Source: JAKZVK01 sp965248255
GTDB taxonomy: Bacteria; Acidobacteriota; Terriglobia; Bryobacterales; UBA6623
Assembly (NCBI GenBank): GCA_965248255.1
Contig: CBDFIW010000003.1
Location: 1,488,001 to 1,552,000 of the forward strand
Length of the DNA stretch: 64,000 nucleotides
Reading direction: 5' to 3'
A program made the translations under genes and the position numbers. Within the stretch, counting starts at the first letter, position 1; every line of letters begins with the position of its first letter. The notes beneath the pieces are model-generated. The model was not told the DNA's origin. It saw only the letters and a list, made by a program, of their open reading frames with translations, and ran no database searches. This document shows positions 8,443 through 17,862 of this stretch, piece after piece.

Positions 8443-8965
8443 TCCGCTTTCGTCGATGAAGACGAGCGTACGGCCTTCGTTTTGGGCTTTTTTTAATGCG
8501 CTTCCAGGTCTTGCGCTTCCAGGTGCGGATCCGCTCTTCGTTGCGCTCGCGCGCCTTTCCGGCCGGGCGTTGCGGGCTCCAGTCGAGCGCTCGCAGGATC
8601 TTCCAGGCGTGGCCTGCGTGGTATGCGACCCCGAACTCGTCTCCGATCAGCCGAGCCACCCGCGGACAGCTCCACAGGGGCGTTGGGAAGCCGTGGGCTT
8701 CCGGGCCTTCCAGCAGCAGCGACGTCAGGCGTTCGCGTTGTGCGGCATCGAGGAGCGGCTTGCGTCCGGCGCGCCCGGCCTGGCGGAGTCCGGCCGCACC
8801 CTGCTCGCGGTATTGCCGCCGCCACTCACTGACGGTTTGGCGAGCGACGTTCAGCCGTCTCGCCGTCTCGGACTGATTGTGGCCTTGGTGGAGCAGCCGC
8901 ATCGCTTCGAAACGGCGCTTCTCCAGCGCCTTGAAATCCCGCTTCACACCTTTGGGGTTGCCCAT
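8375..8965 (-). CDS. IS630 transposase N-terminal part (copy 1)
   Basis: Starts at ATG 8963-8965 (MGNPKGVKRDFK); an upstream TTG in frame lies in the terminal repeat and is less likely. Residues 1-150 hold the winged helix-turn-helix DNA-binding region (NQSETARRLNVARQTVSEWR). With only seven A residues at the junction the frame runs on as KKSPKRRPYARL and ends at 8375, in a frame that is neither the one found in the other three copies nor that of the catalytic part. A single -1 shift no longer connects it to the catalytic frame, so this copy is probably defective unless the missing A is a sequencing error. Confidence 0.8.
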   Translation of the reverse strand: MGNPKGVKRDFKALEKRRFEAMRLLHQGHNQSETARRLNVARQTVSEWRRQYREQGAAGLRQAGRAGRKPLLDAAQRERLTSLLLEGPEAHGFPTPLWSCPRVARLIGDEFGVAYHAGHAWKILRALDWSPQRPAGKARERNEERIRTWKRKTWKRIKKSPKRRPYARLHRRKRIESEAASLPHLGATWPNTGAAV

Positions 8966-9034
8966 ACATATATAGATGCTCCACACTGTCAAAAAGTGTC
9001 ATAATAATTTGCGGGATTCAATAGGAGCCTAACC

Positions 9035-11270
9035 ATGGCCAAGTGCCTGCCCTATGTCCTGCTGGTTCTCGTCTGTCTCTCCTTAGCCTGTTCCCCCGCA
9101 CCGGGTCCTTCGCTGTTAGGTCCCTGTGCCCTGGATGCTGGCTCCAAGTTCAGCACAGACCTCTATCAGGCCATCTTCGATCAGATTGTCCCCGACGGCA
9201 ATCCGGTGTACCGCGGGTGGCAGACCTATCCTGTGACACCAGGTAATCCGCCGGAAGAAATGGTGGTTCTGGGTCTCCCGGTGCACGGCCGCTGGGCGAC
9301 TACCTACGTGAACGAGACAGCCGTGCAGCCGCTAAAGAAGGCTGCGGATGCCGATGACCCCCCCTACTTTGCTGGTGCTTCCGGCGGGCTCGATCATCGT
9401 CAAGGAAAATTATCGTAGTAATTTCCCGGAGAAAGGAGAACCGGTGGTCATTGATCCCGAGGACTCGACCCTTGGAGTTCTGACGGTGATGTACAAGCCG
9501 ACCGCGGCTGAACGGAAAAAGTACGGGTTTGACTGCGGAACCCCGCCGCCGCCGTTCAACGGCGACCCAAAGACGGGTTGCCTGGGCGGCGAGTGGTTCT
9601 ACGGCTTTTACAAGGTGCAGGAATCGGGGTCCGGCGATTCGATCCGCATCAGTTGCCAAAACGACAACTTTGGTAAGTGGCTCAACACGCAAGTGAATCA
9701 AAGTGCTGGGAGCTTCTGCGTTGCTTGCCACGTCACAGGTTTCAAGACTAACTACCTCCGCATCCTCTATGACCAGTTGCGCGATCCCAAGACACCTCAA
9801 GGCATGCCGGTCGTCAAATCTGTTTCTGTCCCGCCTTGCGACGGAAGCTTGACCTACGGGCTGCCGGGAGATGTGCCCGTACGTCCGCTCTCGGTGTGGA
9901 AGTCTGATAACGGTTCCGAGCAAAGCAAGAAGATGTTCGACTGCTTCTCCTGGCAAACCTTCGTGGCGTTGAACTGGCCCGCCGACCCCAGCCAGCGTGG
10001 TCAGCCGGACAAGAACAAAAGCATCAAGAAACCTGGGAAAAGCCCCACTGTCTGGCAGACCTACATGCCGGTGTACGGCACATTTCAGGCAGGAGATCTC
10101 GACTGGAAGCCCCCGGCCTTCCAGGACCCGCCCGTTGTCGACGGCCCCGGGTGTGACGTGAGCGAGGGGCAAATGCTGATCAGCCTTGCCTCGAAGGCCC
10201 GGGACGTCATAGACGAAACCGGTCAGGCCAACGCCGGCACGTTCGGCGACCTAGTCGACCGCAACGGCAACCAGGCCCATTACGAAGTGTTGATCAACGA
10301 GGTGGAATACGACTACATCGTTGACAATGATGCCGCACTCACGAAGAACTTGACCTCCGGAGGGCCTGCGAACTTGACAAAAGTTGACTTCCCGGACGGG
10401 TCGATCGAGATCAAGACGGGCTGGAAGGTTCTTTGCCCACAGCCGGGGGAGGACAACGCCTGCTCGCCTCCAGATGATCCGGCCAACTACTTCACCGCAG
10501 AGGCGTTGCTCTACGACGCGTCGACCAAGAGTTGCAGCAAGCCTACGCTTGTGGGGCTCATTGCCATGCATATTGCCTACAAGACCTTCTGGGCGCCGCA
10601 GTGGGTCTGGGCGACCTTCTCACACAACACGAACGCCCCGACCGCAGGGGGCCAGAGTGAACTCAGCAGCGACATCTACAGCTTCTACGATCCCAATCTC
10701 AAGCCTCCAGCCGCGGCTCCCCCGTGCACCGCGGGCCCCTTCCTGATCTCGCCCAAAGGTTGCCCGAACGTGGTCATCAATCGCTTCGGTGACCGGCCTC
10801 AGACCGGGCTGCCGTCGTTTCTTCCAGACGCCGGCCAGCCCAATCAAATCACTCGCCTTGTGGCGCAGGATGCACCCGCCGCGGCGATCAATAAGCAGTT
10901 CCGTGAGGCGCTCTCGGGCACGGTGTGGAAGAACTACATACTGCTGGATGCTCAGTGGCCGCTACATGGCCAGGGCGGCACGCCCGACAAGCCGATGCCC
11001 ATCATGACGGTTTGCGATCAAAAGCCCAACAATATTCAGGTGCCGCTGGACGAGATCAAGGTCGGAAAGAATTGTTTTGCGATCGTACCGCCGGTGCTCC
11101 GTAATCCGGTGGCCGAGTCCTACATGTCGACCTACGTTCAAGATGAGGTGACAGGTAATCCGGCACAGATCTCGAATCGAGGCTGCCTCAACTGCCACCG
11201 GCTAGCTCCGAACGGAAGTTATGTATGGCTCGACGGGGCTGCCCATGCGGTGCCGGTGAAGACGGACTAG
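9035..11270 (+). pseudogene. Cytochrome P460-like diheme lipoprotein, frameshifted
   Basis: Two overlapping frames form one gene of about 744 codons. The first (ATG 9035) has a lipoprotein signal (VLVCLSLA|C) and runs to 9418; the second continues the homologous protein from about 9360 (LLVLPAGSIIVKENYRSNF) to 11270. The switch falls on a run of seven C residues at 9358-9364, where one base too many is present. The visible motifs VKENY, LTVMYK, GEWFYGFYKV then CVACH resemble the cytochrome P460 layout; a second heme site CLNCH is near the C-terminus. Electron-transfer or oxidative role is inferred. AGGAG just downstream of the IS630 insertion still serves as its ribosome site. May be a homopolymer sequencing error. 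Confidence 0.65.
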
Positions 11271-11316
11271 ACCCCCTGACGGACGTCGGCAGCTCTCCAT
11301 GCATGAGTCCCGGGGA

Positions 11317-13767
11317 CTACCTGTTGAACAGGAACGCGTTGCTGTTGACGAGCGCCCAGAGCAGGTCCTGTGCGCGGGAGGCGCGGCCCTGGCCCTTCTT
11401 GAGGTACGTCAAGGCATTGTCCAACTCAGCGGGCGTTGGGAAGCGGCTCAGCGTGGCCAGGTACAGATCTTCGATCAGCTCGCGGTCGGGCGTGCCGCCG
11501 ATGATCAGCTCGGCGATGCGACCTTCGGGGTCGGCGATGGCCTCGGCCAGGGTGGGCCCGTTGATCAGGCTCATCGCTTGCGGCAGGCTCACATCGCCGC
11601 GGCGCTCGCACTCGCAGGCGGACTCACGCTCCGGCCGCCCAAAGGTGTCCAAGAAGCCGCCTTTGCCGATGTGAGGGTCGGGCAACTCTTGCGCCGTGAA
11701 GTCCGGCGGGACTTCCTCGAACTCGGGCCGCGATCCGGTGGCGATCGTCACGGCGTCGAGCATCGACTCGGCCGTGAGACGCCGCGGGTAGAAGTGCGAA
11801 AAGTTGCGGCCGTCATGCTCGTTCCATTTGTTTGGGGTGATCGAGGCCTGGTACGTCCGCGAGTTCACAATCGTCCGGATGACGTGTTGCAGATCGTAGC
11901 CGCTTCTGACAAAGTCGTCAGCCAGGGCCTGGAGTAGTGCTTCGTTGATAGGCGGATTGGACGCGCGAATGTCGTCGACCGGCTCGATGATCCCTTGGCC
12001 GAGGAAGTAGCTCCAAAGCCGGTTGACGATGGCACGGGCGAAGAAGGGGTTCTTCTCCGACGTAAGCCACTCGGCCAGGGCCTCGCGGCGGTCGCGGACC
12101 GACCCGATCGGCGGACCCTCCGCGCTCGCGATCAGGTATTCCGGCTCGACCACGCGGTTGGTCTTGGGGTGCTTCATGTCCTTATCGCTGCGCTTGAGGT
12201 AAACGATCTCCTCGTCGCTGTCGAAACCGGGCTTTACGCCCACGGCCGCGAAGAAGGCCGCGAGCTGGTAATACTGGTTCTGCGTCCAGCGCTCGAACGG
12301 ATGGTCGTGGCACTGCGCACACATCATCCTCACGCCGAGGAACAGTTGCGACGTTTTTTCCATCGCCTCCTTCGGGTCTTTGTTGACGCGGAAGAAGTTC
12401 GCCGGTGGATTCTGATACGTGCTGCCGGTGGCGGTGATCAGCTCCCGCACCATTTCGTTGTAGGGCTGATTGATCGAGATGGCGTCGCGGATCCACTGCC
12501 GGAACGCCCAGGTGCCTTTCTCACCCAGATATTTTCGATTCGATTGCAGCAGGTCGCCCCACTTCAACGCCCAGTGATCGATGAACCCCTTGCGCTTCAT
12601 CAGCTTGTCGATCAACCGGACGCGTTTCAGCCGCGACGTTTCGGGGTCTTCGAGATAGTCCCGCGCCTCCTCTGGTGTCGGCGGGATGCCTACCAGATCC
12701 AAGTACACGCGACGCAAGAAAACGCCGTCCTCGGCGAGGTCGGAGGGCTGCGCCTTGATGCGCTCGAGCTTGGCGTCGATGTGCTCGTCAATGTAGTTGT
12801 GCTGGGAGAGCTGCTTCCACTCGAAACCCGGCTCGGGGTTGAGCACGGTCGCAGGCACGATGACGAACTTGCCCTCATAGCGCACCAGCAGAGTCGCCTC
12901 GCCCACACGCACGCCTTCGACGACGGACTCTTCGCTCACCGCTACCGTCGTCTCTCTGCTGGAAGCGATGACGGCCTCTCGGGTCACGTCCCGCACTGAG
13001 CCGTCGCGGTAGCGCGCTACGACCAGCATCTGCTGCTTGCGGCCCGGACGAGACATAAAGACATCGCCCGGCAGGACTTCGAGGCTGTCGACGCTATCCT
13101 GGGCGGGATCGCCGAAGGGCGTGGCTTTCGAGATCCAATCCAAGACCGTCTGGTAGTAGCGCGAGCCCGGCTCGATCTGCAGACCGCCTTCGTGCGGCAC
13201 TTCTTGCGTGGGCTTGGCCAGCATCAGGCTTTGAGCGGGATCGGCGCGGTTGAAGCGGCGTCCCGAGATGTCGTAGAGCAATGCGCGATAGTCGAACTCA
13301 GGGTCGTAGCCCCGCAGCGATAGCTTGAAGCCGTTCTTGCCCTTGGCCGAACCGTGGCAGGCCCCGGCGGTGCAGCCGACCTTGTTGAGCACCGGCATTA
13401 CATCTCGCAGAAAGCTGATCGGGTGGGGGCTTCCCAGGTCACCAACCGCCACGCTGAGTTGCACGGTCTTTCCACCGGCTGTGACTGTCACTTGGCCTTC
13501 GCCCTTTTTGACAGGCACGAGATAGCCGCTCTCGTCCACTCTGACGACACCGCCGCCGGCGTCGAGCTGTGCTTGGTTGGTCAGGTCGATCTTCTCGCCC
13601 TCGGCGGTGATCCCCGTCACCAGCACGCGGCGGCCTTCGTCGGGCTCCGACAGGACGAGCGACGGCGGCTCGACCACCAGCTTGGTGATCTCCTCCGCAT
13701 CGGCGGACGGAGCGACGACGCCAAGGCAAATCGTGAGCAAAGTGAGTAGCGTAGCTGTGCGTGACAT
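11317..13767 (-). CDS. PSD1/DUF1549-DUF1553 domain protein with Ig-like repeats
   Basis: 816 residues with a signal peptide (MSRTATLLTLLTICLGVVA). N-terminal bacterial Ig-like segment (residues about 30-110), a cytochrome-c-like region with CTAGACHGS, a second Ig-like part (SVDSLEVLPGDVF ... VIVPATVL), then DUF1549 (YIDEHIDAKLERI ... FLRRVYLDLVGIPPTPEE ... CAQCHDHPFERWTQ) and DUF1553 to the end (NRLWSYFLGQGIIEPVDD, FYPRRLTAESMLDAV, LINGP). The architecture is typical of Planctomycetota and Acidobacteriota; function of the family is not established, though heme binding at the two CxxCH-type sites is likely. Third gene of a minus-strand operon, 16 nt after the stop of the pre-peptidase gene. 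Confidence 0.9.
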   Translation of the reverse strand: MSRTATLLTLLTICLGVVAPSADAEEITKLVVEPPSLVLSEPDEGRRVLVTGITAEGEKIDLTNQAQLDAGGGVVRVDESGYLVPVKKGEGQVTVTAGGKTVQLSVAVGDLGSPHPISFLRDVMPVLNKVGCTAGACHGSAKGKNGFKLSLRGYDPEFDYRALLYDISGRRFNRADPAQSLMLAKPTQEVPHEGGLQIEPGSRYYQTVLDWISKATPFGDPAQDSVDSLEVLPGDVFMSRPGRKQQMLVVARYRDGSVRDVTREAVIASSRETTVAVSEESVVEGVRVGEATLLVRYEGKFVIVPATVLNPEPGFEWKQLSQHNYIDEHIDAKLERIKAQPSDLAEDGVFLRRVYLDLVGIPPTPEEARDYLEDPETSRLKRVRLIDKLMKRKGFIDHWALKWGDLLQSNRKYLGEKGTWAFRQWIRDAISINQPYNEMVRELITATGSTYQNPPANFFRVNKDPKEAMEKTSQLFLGVRMMCAQCHDHPFERWTQNQYYQLAAFFAAVGVKPGFDSDEEIVYLKRSDKDMKHPKTNRVVEPEYLIASAEGPPIGSVRDRREALAEWLTSEKNPFFARAIVNRLWSYFLGQGIIEPVDDIRASNPPINEALLQALADDFVRSGYDLQHVIRTIVNSRTYQASITPNKWNEHDGRNFSHFYPRRLTAESMLDAVTIATGSRPEFEEVPPDFTAQELPDPHIGKGGFLDTFGRPERESACECERRGDVSLPQAMSLINGPTLAEAIADPEGRIAELIIGGTPDRELIEDLYLATLSRFPTPAELDNALTYLKKGQGRASRAQDLLWALVNSNAFLFNR

Positions 13768-13783
13768 TCGTGGACTCCAGATG

Positions 13784-16700
13784 CTACCGGGCTTTCGCCA
13801 TCTCGATGGACGTCTTCACCCTAATCCGCGCCGAAACCGGCTCAGTTTTATACGGTACCAATTCCTTGTCGCGATCGGCCAAAGTCGAGGCCGGCGCCAG
13901 CTCAATTTCGTACTCACCGGGTCTTGCAGCTAGGCCAGCCTCGCAAGACAAACGATACCGGACGGGCGCCCCTTGGACCTCAGCCGGTTCGCACTCGACG
14001 CCTAGCGGCAAGTTGTTCACCTTGACTGTCACCGGGGCAAGAAAGTCGGGCTCGCGGTGGAAGGCACCCGTGATCTCGGCGCCGCCGCCGCGGCTGATTT
14101 CGATTGGCTCGGCCGGGGGATCGAGCCGGTAGCCTTGCACGACTTCGAAGGTAATAGCGGGCGAGGCGACGGTTCGTTCACGTCCGCCGATCATTGCCGA
14201 GGCGGTGAGCACGATGTCGAACGTCATTGGCAGCGTGCCCATCGTCGTTATCAGGTTCAGCGTCCCTTCGTTGGCGCCTTTTTTGTTCTTGGCTTCGCCG
14301 ATCACGCGGACGTTGCCAACGCTGGGCAGGTTGCTTGCCTTGACGCGGTCGGTCAGGCGTGCGGCCTCGCGCCCGTGAAACGAATACTTGATGTCGTGCT
14401 CCATACCTTGAATCAGCCGCACGTGGAGAGGTGTTAGGACCTGCAAGACCCCCTCCTGCGGTTCGGTGACGCGGGCCGGCAGGGCCGCGGCCAGCCAGGG
14501 AGCGGTGACCGGGTCCTGCTTCGTGCCCTTGACCACGGCCATCATGCCCGGCGCCTGGGCGCGCACCCGAATCGTGCGGCCGTCGTCGGTCCGCCCTTCG
14601 CCCCACAGTTCCAAGTCAAGTTCACGGGCTTCGGCTCCAGGTTTCGGCTCGATGGTGAGCATGCCCTTTCTCGACGTACGGCTGGTGGTCATACCGCCGT
14701 CCTCCGCGGGGACGTGGCCGCCGCGGAGGATGAGGTCGTCCGGCAGACCGCGGGCGGTCAGCTTGATGTCGCCCATGTAGCCGCGCCGGTCGACGGTGAC
14801 GTTGACGAGCGCACTCCCCTTCTGGGGGATGTTGATGTAGGGGGTCGCCAGCGTAAGAGTGAAGTCCGGCGGCCGGCGCCGGGCGACCAGGCGGTGGCCG
14901 TAGCCGCGTCCGCCGCGCCCGAGGAGGTCTTCGATGCTGACGACAATCTCGGCCGTGCCCTTGGGTGCTTGGAATCCGAGGTGCGGGTCGCCGAACGTCT
15001 CGCCCGTCGAAGAAATGAACGACAGCGGCTCTTCGGGCTCCTGATCGCCCGCCGAGGCCAGCTTGTGGCCGCCTTTGTCGTAGATCGTGATCAGACCGTA
15101 GAGCGCCGACGTGCCGAGGCCGGCAGCCTGCGTTTCGATCATCCAGTGCTCGCCCGGCTTCACGGAGAGGCGATACCGGTCGATCTCACCCGGCTCGGCG
15201 AGGCACCCGTTGACCACGACCCCGGGCTTCAGCCTGTGTGGCCCTTTGCCCTTCGGCTCGAAGACCTCTTTGCTGTCGCCGACCACCATCGCAAGCGGCA
15301 GCGAGGCGTTCTCGCCGGGTAGCCGTAGCATCGCGAAGCCGGAGGACGTTGCTGCGGGGGAAAGGTCAGGCTCGACCTCCATCGGGTTGCTCAGGTTCCC
15401 TCCGAACAGTTGGACTTTGATCTTCTCTCCCCGCCGCCAGCCGAGAGGGAAGATGCCCCCGGCAAAAGAATACGCCCCGACTTTGAGGCGATAGAAGTTG
15501 TCGGTTTGGGCGCTGAAGCGTGCGTCGTGGACCTGAACGTAGGCTTCGCCATCCTCGGGGAAGACTGCCTCGGCGCGAGCATCGACGCCCGCGCCCTCAG
15601 AATCGTTGGTGCGCGCCAGCAGCTTACCCGCCTGGTCGCGGACCTCCAGCGCCGGATCGACGGCCGAACCCACACGGCGCGCCTCGACCTCAAACACTAC
15701 TCTCTCGCCGGGCCGGCCCGAGATGCGGTACCAGTCGCGATCGGCACCCCGCAGCGTGCCGTTCACGGTGACGGGCGAGTCGAAGGGCTCGGCGCCCTCG
15801 GCAGTATCGTTCGAGTACTCCTGTCGCCGGGCTTCTGATTCAGCCTCGGTAGTTTCCGGGAATGGGCCGACGGTAAAGAGCAGAATGTTCGAGATCCCGT
15901 TGGCCGTTTCCACCCGGATCGAGTAGGCGCCGACGGGGGCGTCGTTTGACAGCTCGAGCAGATAGCGGAGCTCGCGGCCCGGGTCGCGCTTTGGGGTTAG
16001 CCGGGTGAGCGCTCCCGGGACGGTGGTCAACAGGCGCGTCTCCGCGGTGAGTCCGTAGCCGCGGAGAGAAAGCTGAACGGCCGTGCCGCGCTGGGCCCCG
16101 CGGGGCTCGAGTTTCGTCAGCTCGGGCGCCGCGGCGGTGAGGGCTGGGGCGAAGAGCGAGGAAGCAAGCAACAGGGTGAGGTTGGTAAGGGCGGCGGCTG
16201 TGCGCATGGGTGGGTTGTTCGACTCCGGGCTAGCTTTTCGAGCAACGGTGGTTCGAACGCCAGTCAGGGACCGGGGCATCGCGGTTGCTCGACTGTGCTG
16301 ACCCGTCACTGGCGTTCCGGGCTCGGTTGCTTCGTGCGCTAGCGTGCCGATCTCATCTGCCTTCTCTTGCAAGGGCACGGGGATGAATTCCTTCCTTAAC
16401 GCGCCCGTGGCGGGATCGAAGAGCCGAATCCTTCCATCGAAGCCCGCCGCCAAAAGCTCCTGCCCGTCCGGCCGGAACGCCAGGATGAAAGTCCCGCGCA
16501 CCGGCACTTCGCAAGTCGCGATCAGATCGCCCGTCTCTGTGTCGTAAACCGGCACTTCCTCGGCAATCCCACCGACCGCAGTGCGGCTGCCATCTGGACT
16601 GAAAGCCAGCGCGTGAATCGGACCTGACTGCTCGTCGAACTGACGAACCAACGTTGAGTCGTCCGCGATCTTGAGGGCGCGCGGCCGGTCCATCATGTAG

Positions 16701-17737
16701 AGGTACGGCACACGATCGGCGCCTCCGATGAGAACGTAGTCCCGCCGGGGGTGGCGCACGATCGCAAAGAGCGGCTCGCGCAGGAAATTGACGTTCTCGA
16801 TGAAGGCCCCGCTGACGGCGTCGGCGAGCTTGGCGGCGCGGTCACGGCCCACCGTGACGATGCGCTTGCCGTCGATGCCGAACACGGCGTCGAGCACCCA
16901 ATCTTCATGCTGGCCGGCCTTGAAAAGCTCCTTGCCGCTCGCCACCTCGACCACCCTCACGCTCTTGTCGGCCCCGCCGATCGCGACGAACTTGCCGTCG
17001 GGCGAGAGCGCGCCGCCGAAAAGCGTGTCGTTGGTGCTCACCACCGAGCGCACCTGCTTCCTAGATGCCAGGTCCCAAACCTGCACCTCGCCGAAGCGTG
17101 CGGGAGTGCCGCCGACGGCGACCAGCGTCTTTCCGTCAGGGGTGAACTCGACCGAGTGGATGCGGTCCGAGCGCCCAAGTAGGCGCGCTTCGATCTTCGA
17201 GCCATCGGCGCTCTGGACGGTACTGTGGATTAGAATCTCGCGATACCCGCCAACGGCCAACAGAGAGCCGTCCGGCGAGTAGGCCGCTGCGGTCACGACC
17301 GGAGGCAGATTGTAGGTAGGCGGCTCGGTCGGCACTTCGGGCGCGCGGGCCGAGGCGGGCGTGTCGTCCTCGGCTCCGTCCTTCACCCAGCGGCGGAAGA
17401 GATCGATCTCGGCGTCGCCAAGAGGGTCCTGTCCCATCGGCATGCGCGGTTCCAGCTTGCCTGTCAAGCGGGCGACGAGTGAGCTTTCGTCCGGCGCACC
17501 CGCTTTGAAGACCATCCCTCTTTGGCCGCCGGCCTTGATGGCTTCATGCGTCGTCAAATCGAGCCCGCCCATCATGCTGGCGGGTTGGTGGCAACCCTGG
17601 CACGAACGCTGAATGACTGGGCGGAGATCGTTGTAGTAGCTGACGGCTTCGCCCTCGGCGTAGAGAGTTGCGGTGGCGAGGGCCGCCGCGGCAAGTGCCG
17701 CGAGGGTCGAGAGGTGCGGCGCAGTTTTCCGTCTCAT
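13784..17737 (-). CDS. Cytochrome-c/WD40 protein joined in frame to pre-peptidase-domain protein
   Basis: A single 1317-codon reading frame that appears to be two genes. Residues 1-490: signal peptide, a PSC-type cytochrome segment (CQGCHQP, PRMPMGQDPLGDAEIDLFRRW) and about seven WD40 repeats (AYSPDGSLLAVGG, ALSPDGKFVAIGG, AFRPDGQELLAAG). Residue 511 is a Met (ATG 16205-16207) that starts a second typical signal peptide (MRTAAALTNLTLLLASSLFA), followed by IPT-like and repeated pre-peptidase C-terminal beta domains to the end. The 20-30 residue linker is low-complexity and overlaps a 15-bp inverted repeat, like intergenic DNA. Either loss of a stop codon fused two secreted proteins, or the second is translated from 16207 (13784-16207, 807 residues). 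Upstream of the PSD1 gene. Confidence 0.8.
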   Translation of the reverse strand: MRRKTAPHLSTLAALAAAALATATLYAEGEAVSYYNDLRPVIQRSCQGCHQPASMMGGLDLTTHEAIKAGGQRGMVFKAGAPDESSLVARLTGKLEPRMPMGQDPLGDAEIDLFRRWVKDGAEDDTPASARAPEVPTEPPTYNLPPVVTAAAYSPDGSLLAVGGYREILIHSTVQSADGSKIEARLLGRSDRIHSVEFTPDGKTLVAVGGTPARFGEVQVWDLASRKQVRSVVSTNDTLFGGALSPDGKFVAIGGADKSVRVVEVASGKELFKAGQHEDWVLDAVFGIDGKRIVTVGRDRAAKLADAVSGAFIENVNFLREPLFAIVRHPRRDYVLIGGADRVPYLYMMDRPRALKIADDSTLVRQFDEQSGPIHALAFSPDGSRTAVGGIAEEVPVYDTETGDLIATCEVPVRGTFILAFRPDGQELLAAGFDGRIRLFDPATGALRKEFIPVPLQEKADEIGTLAHEATEPGTPVTGQHSRATAMPRSLTGVRTTVARKASPESNNPPMRTAAALTNLTLLLASSLFAPALTAAAPELTKLEPRGAQRGTAVQLSLRGYGLTAETRLLTTVPGALTRLTPKRDPGRELRYLLELSNDAPVGAYSIRVETANGISNILLFTVGPFPETTEAESEARRQEYSNDTAEGAEPFDSPVTVNGTLRGADRDWYRISGRPGERVVFEVEARRVGSAVDPALEVRDQAGKLLARTNDSEGAGVDARAEAVFPEDGEAYVQVHDARFSAQTDNFYRLKVGAYSFAGGIFPLGWRRGEKIKVQLFGGNLSNPMEVEPDLSPAATSSGFAMLRLPGENASLPLAMVVGDSKEVFEPKGKGPHRLKPGVVVNGCLAEPGEIDRYRLSVKPGEHWMIETQAAGLGTSALYGLITIYDKGGHKLASAGDQEPEEPLSFISSTGETFGDPHLGFQAPKGTAEIVVSIEDLLGRGGRGYGHRLVARRRPPDFTLTLATPYINIPQKGSALVNVTVDRRGYMGDIKLTARGLPDDLILRGGHVPAEDGGMTTSRTSRKGMLTIEPKPGAEARELDLELWGEGRTDDGRTIRVRAQAPGMMAVVKGTKQDPVTAPWLAAALPARVTEPQEGVLQVLTPLHVRLIQGMEHDIKYSFHGREAARLTDRVKASNLPSVGNVRVIGEAKNKKGANEGTLNLITTMGTLPMTFDIVLTASAMIGGRERTVASPAITFEVVQGYRLDPPAEPIEISRGGGAEITGAFHREPDFLAPVTVKVNNLPLGVECEPAEVQGAPVRYRLSCEAGLAARPGEYEIELAPASTLADRDKELVPYKTEPVSARIRVKTSIEMAKAR
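16255..16317. repeat. Inverted repeat between the two halves of the fused frame
   Basis: Arm GAACGCCAGTCAGGG (16255-16269) pairs with CCCGTCACTGGCGTTC (16302-16317) with one small mismatch region; a further pair TCGAGCAAC / GTTGCTCGA (16238-16246, 16284-16292) interleaves with it. No T tract follows, so it is not a standard terminator. Its place, just before the internal signal peptide, suggests intergenic DNA. Confidence 0.5.
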
Positions 17738-17862
17738 ACGGGTACCTGGATAGGATTTGGCTCTTGCATTATATCCCGAAGCCGCGGTTATGGAGGTGTA
17801 AGATGTCTGGGCTAACGAGGGCTCCGCCCCTGGCTCTGTGCGGCCTCTGAGGCTCTAATCCG

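Larger units (their letters stand above)
7929..9021 (-). mobile_element. IS630-family element, copy 1 (7-A variant)
   Basis: 1093 bp, bounded by TA target duplications (7927-7928, 9022-9023) and inverted ends TTGACTCCCGCATAAT / TTGAATCCCGCAAATT. Transposase is on the minus strand in two overlapping frames. One of four near-identical copies in the window; this one is 1 bp shorter because the A run at the frame junction (T run 8488-8494 on the plus strand) has 7 instead of 8 bases. Confidence 0.93.

Noticed and set aside
11995..12999. 334-codon plus-strand open frame over the PSD1 gene
   Set aside because: Antisense shadow; valine/leucine/histidine-rich composition without motifs.
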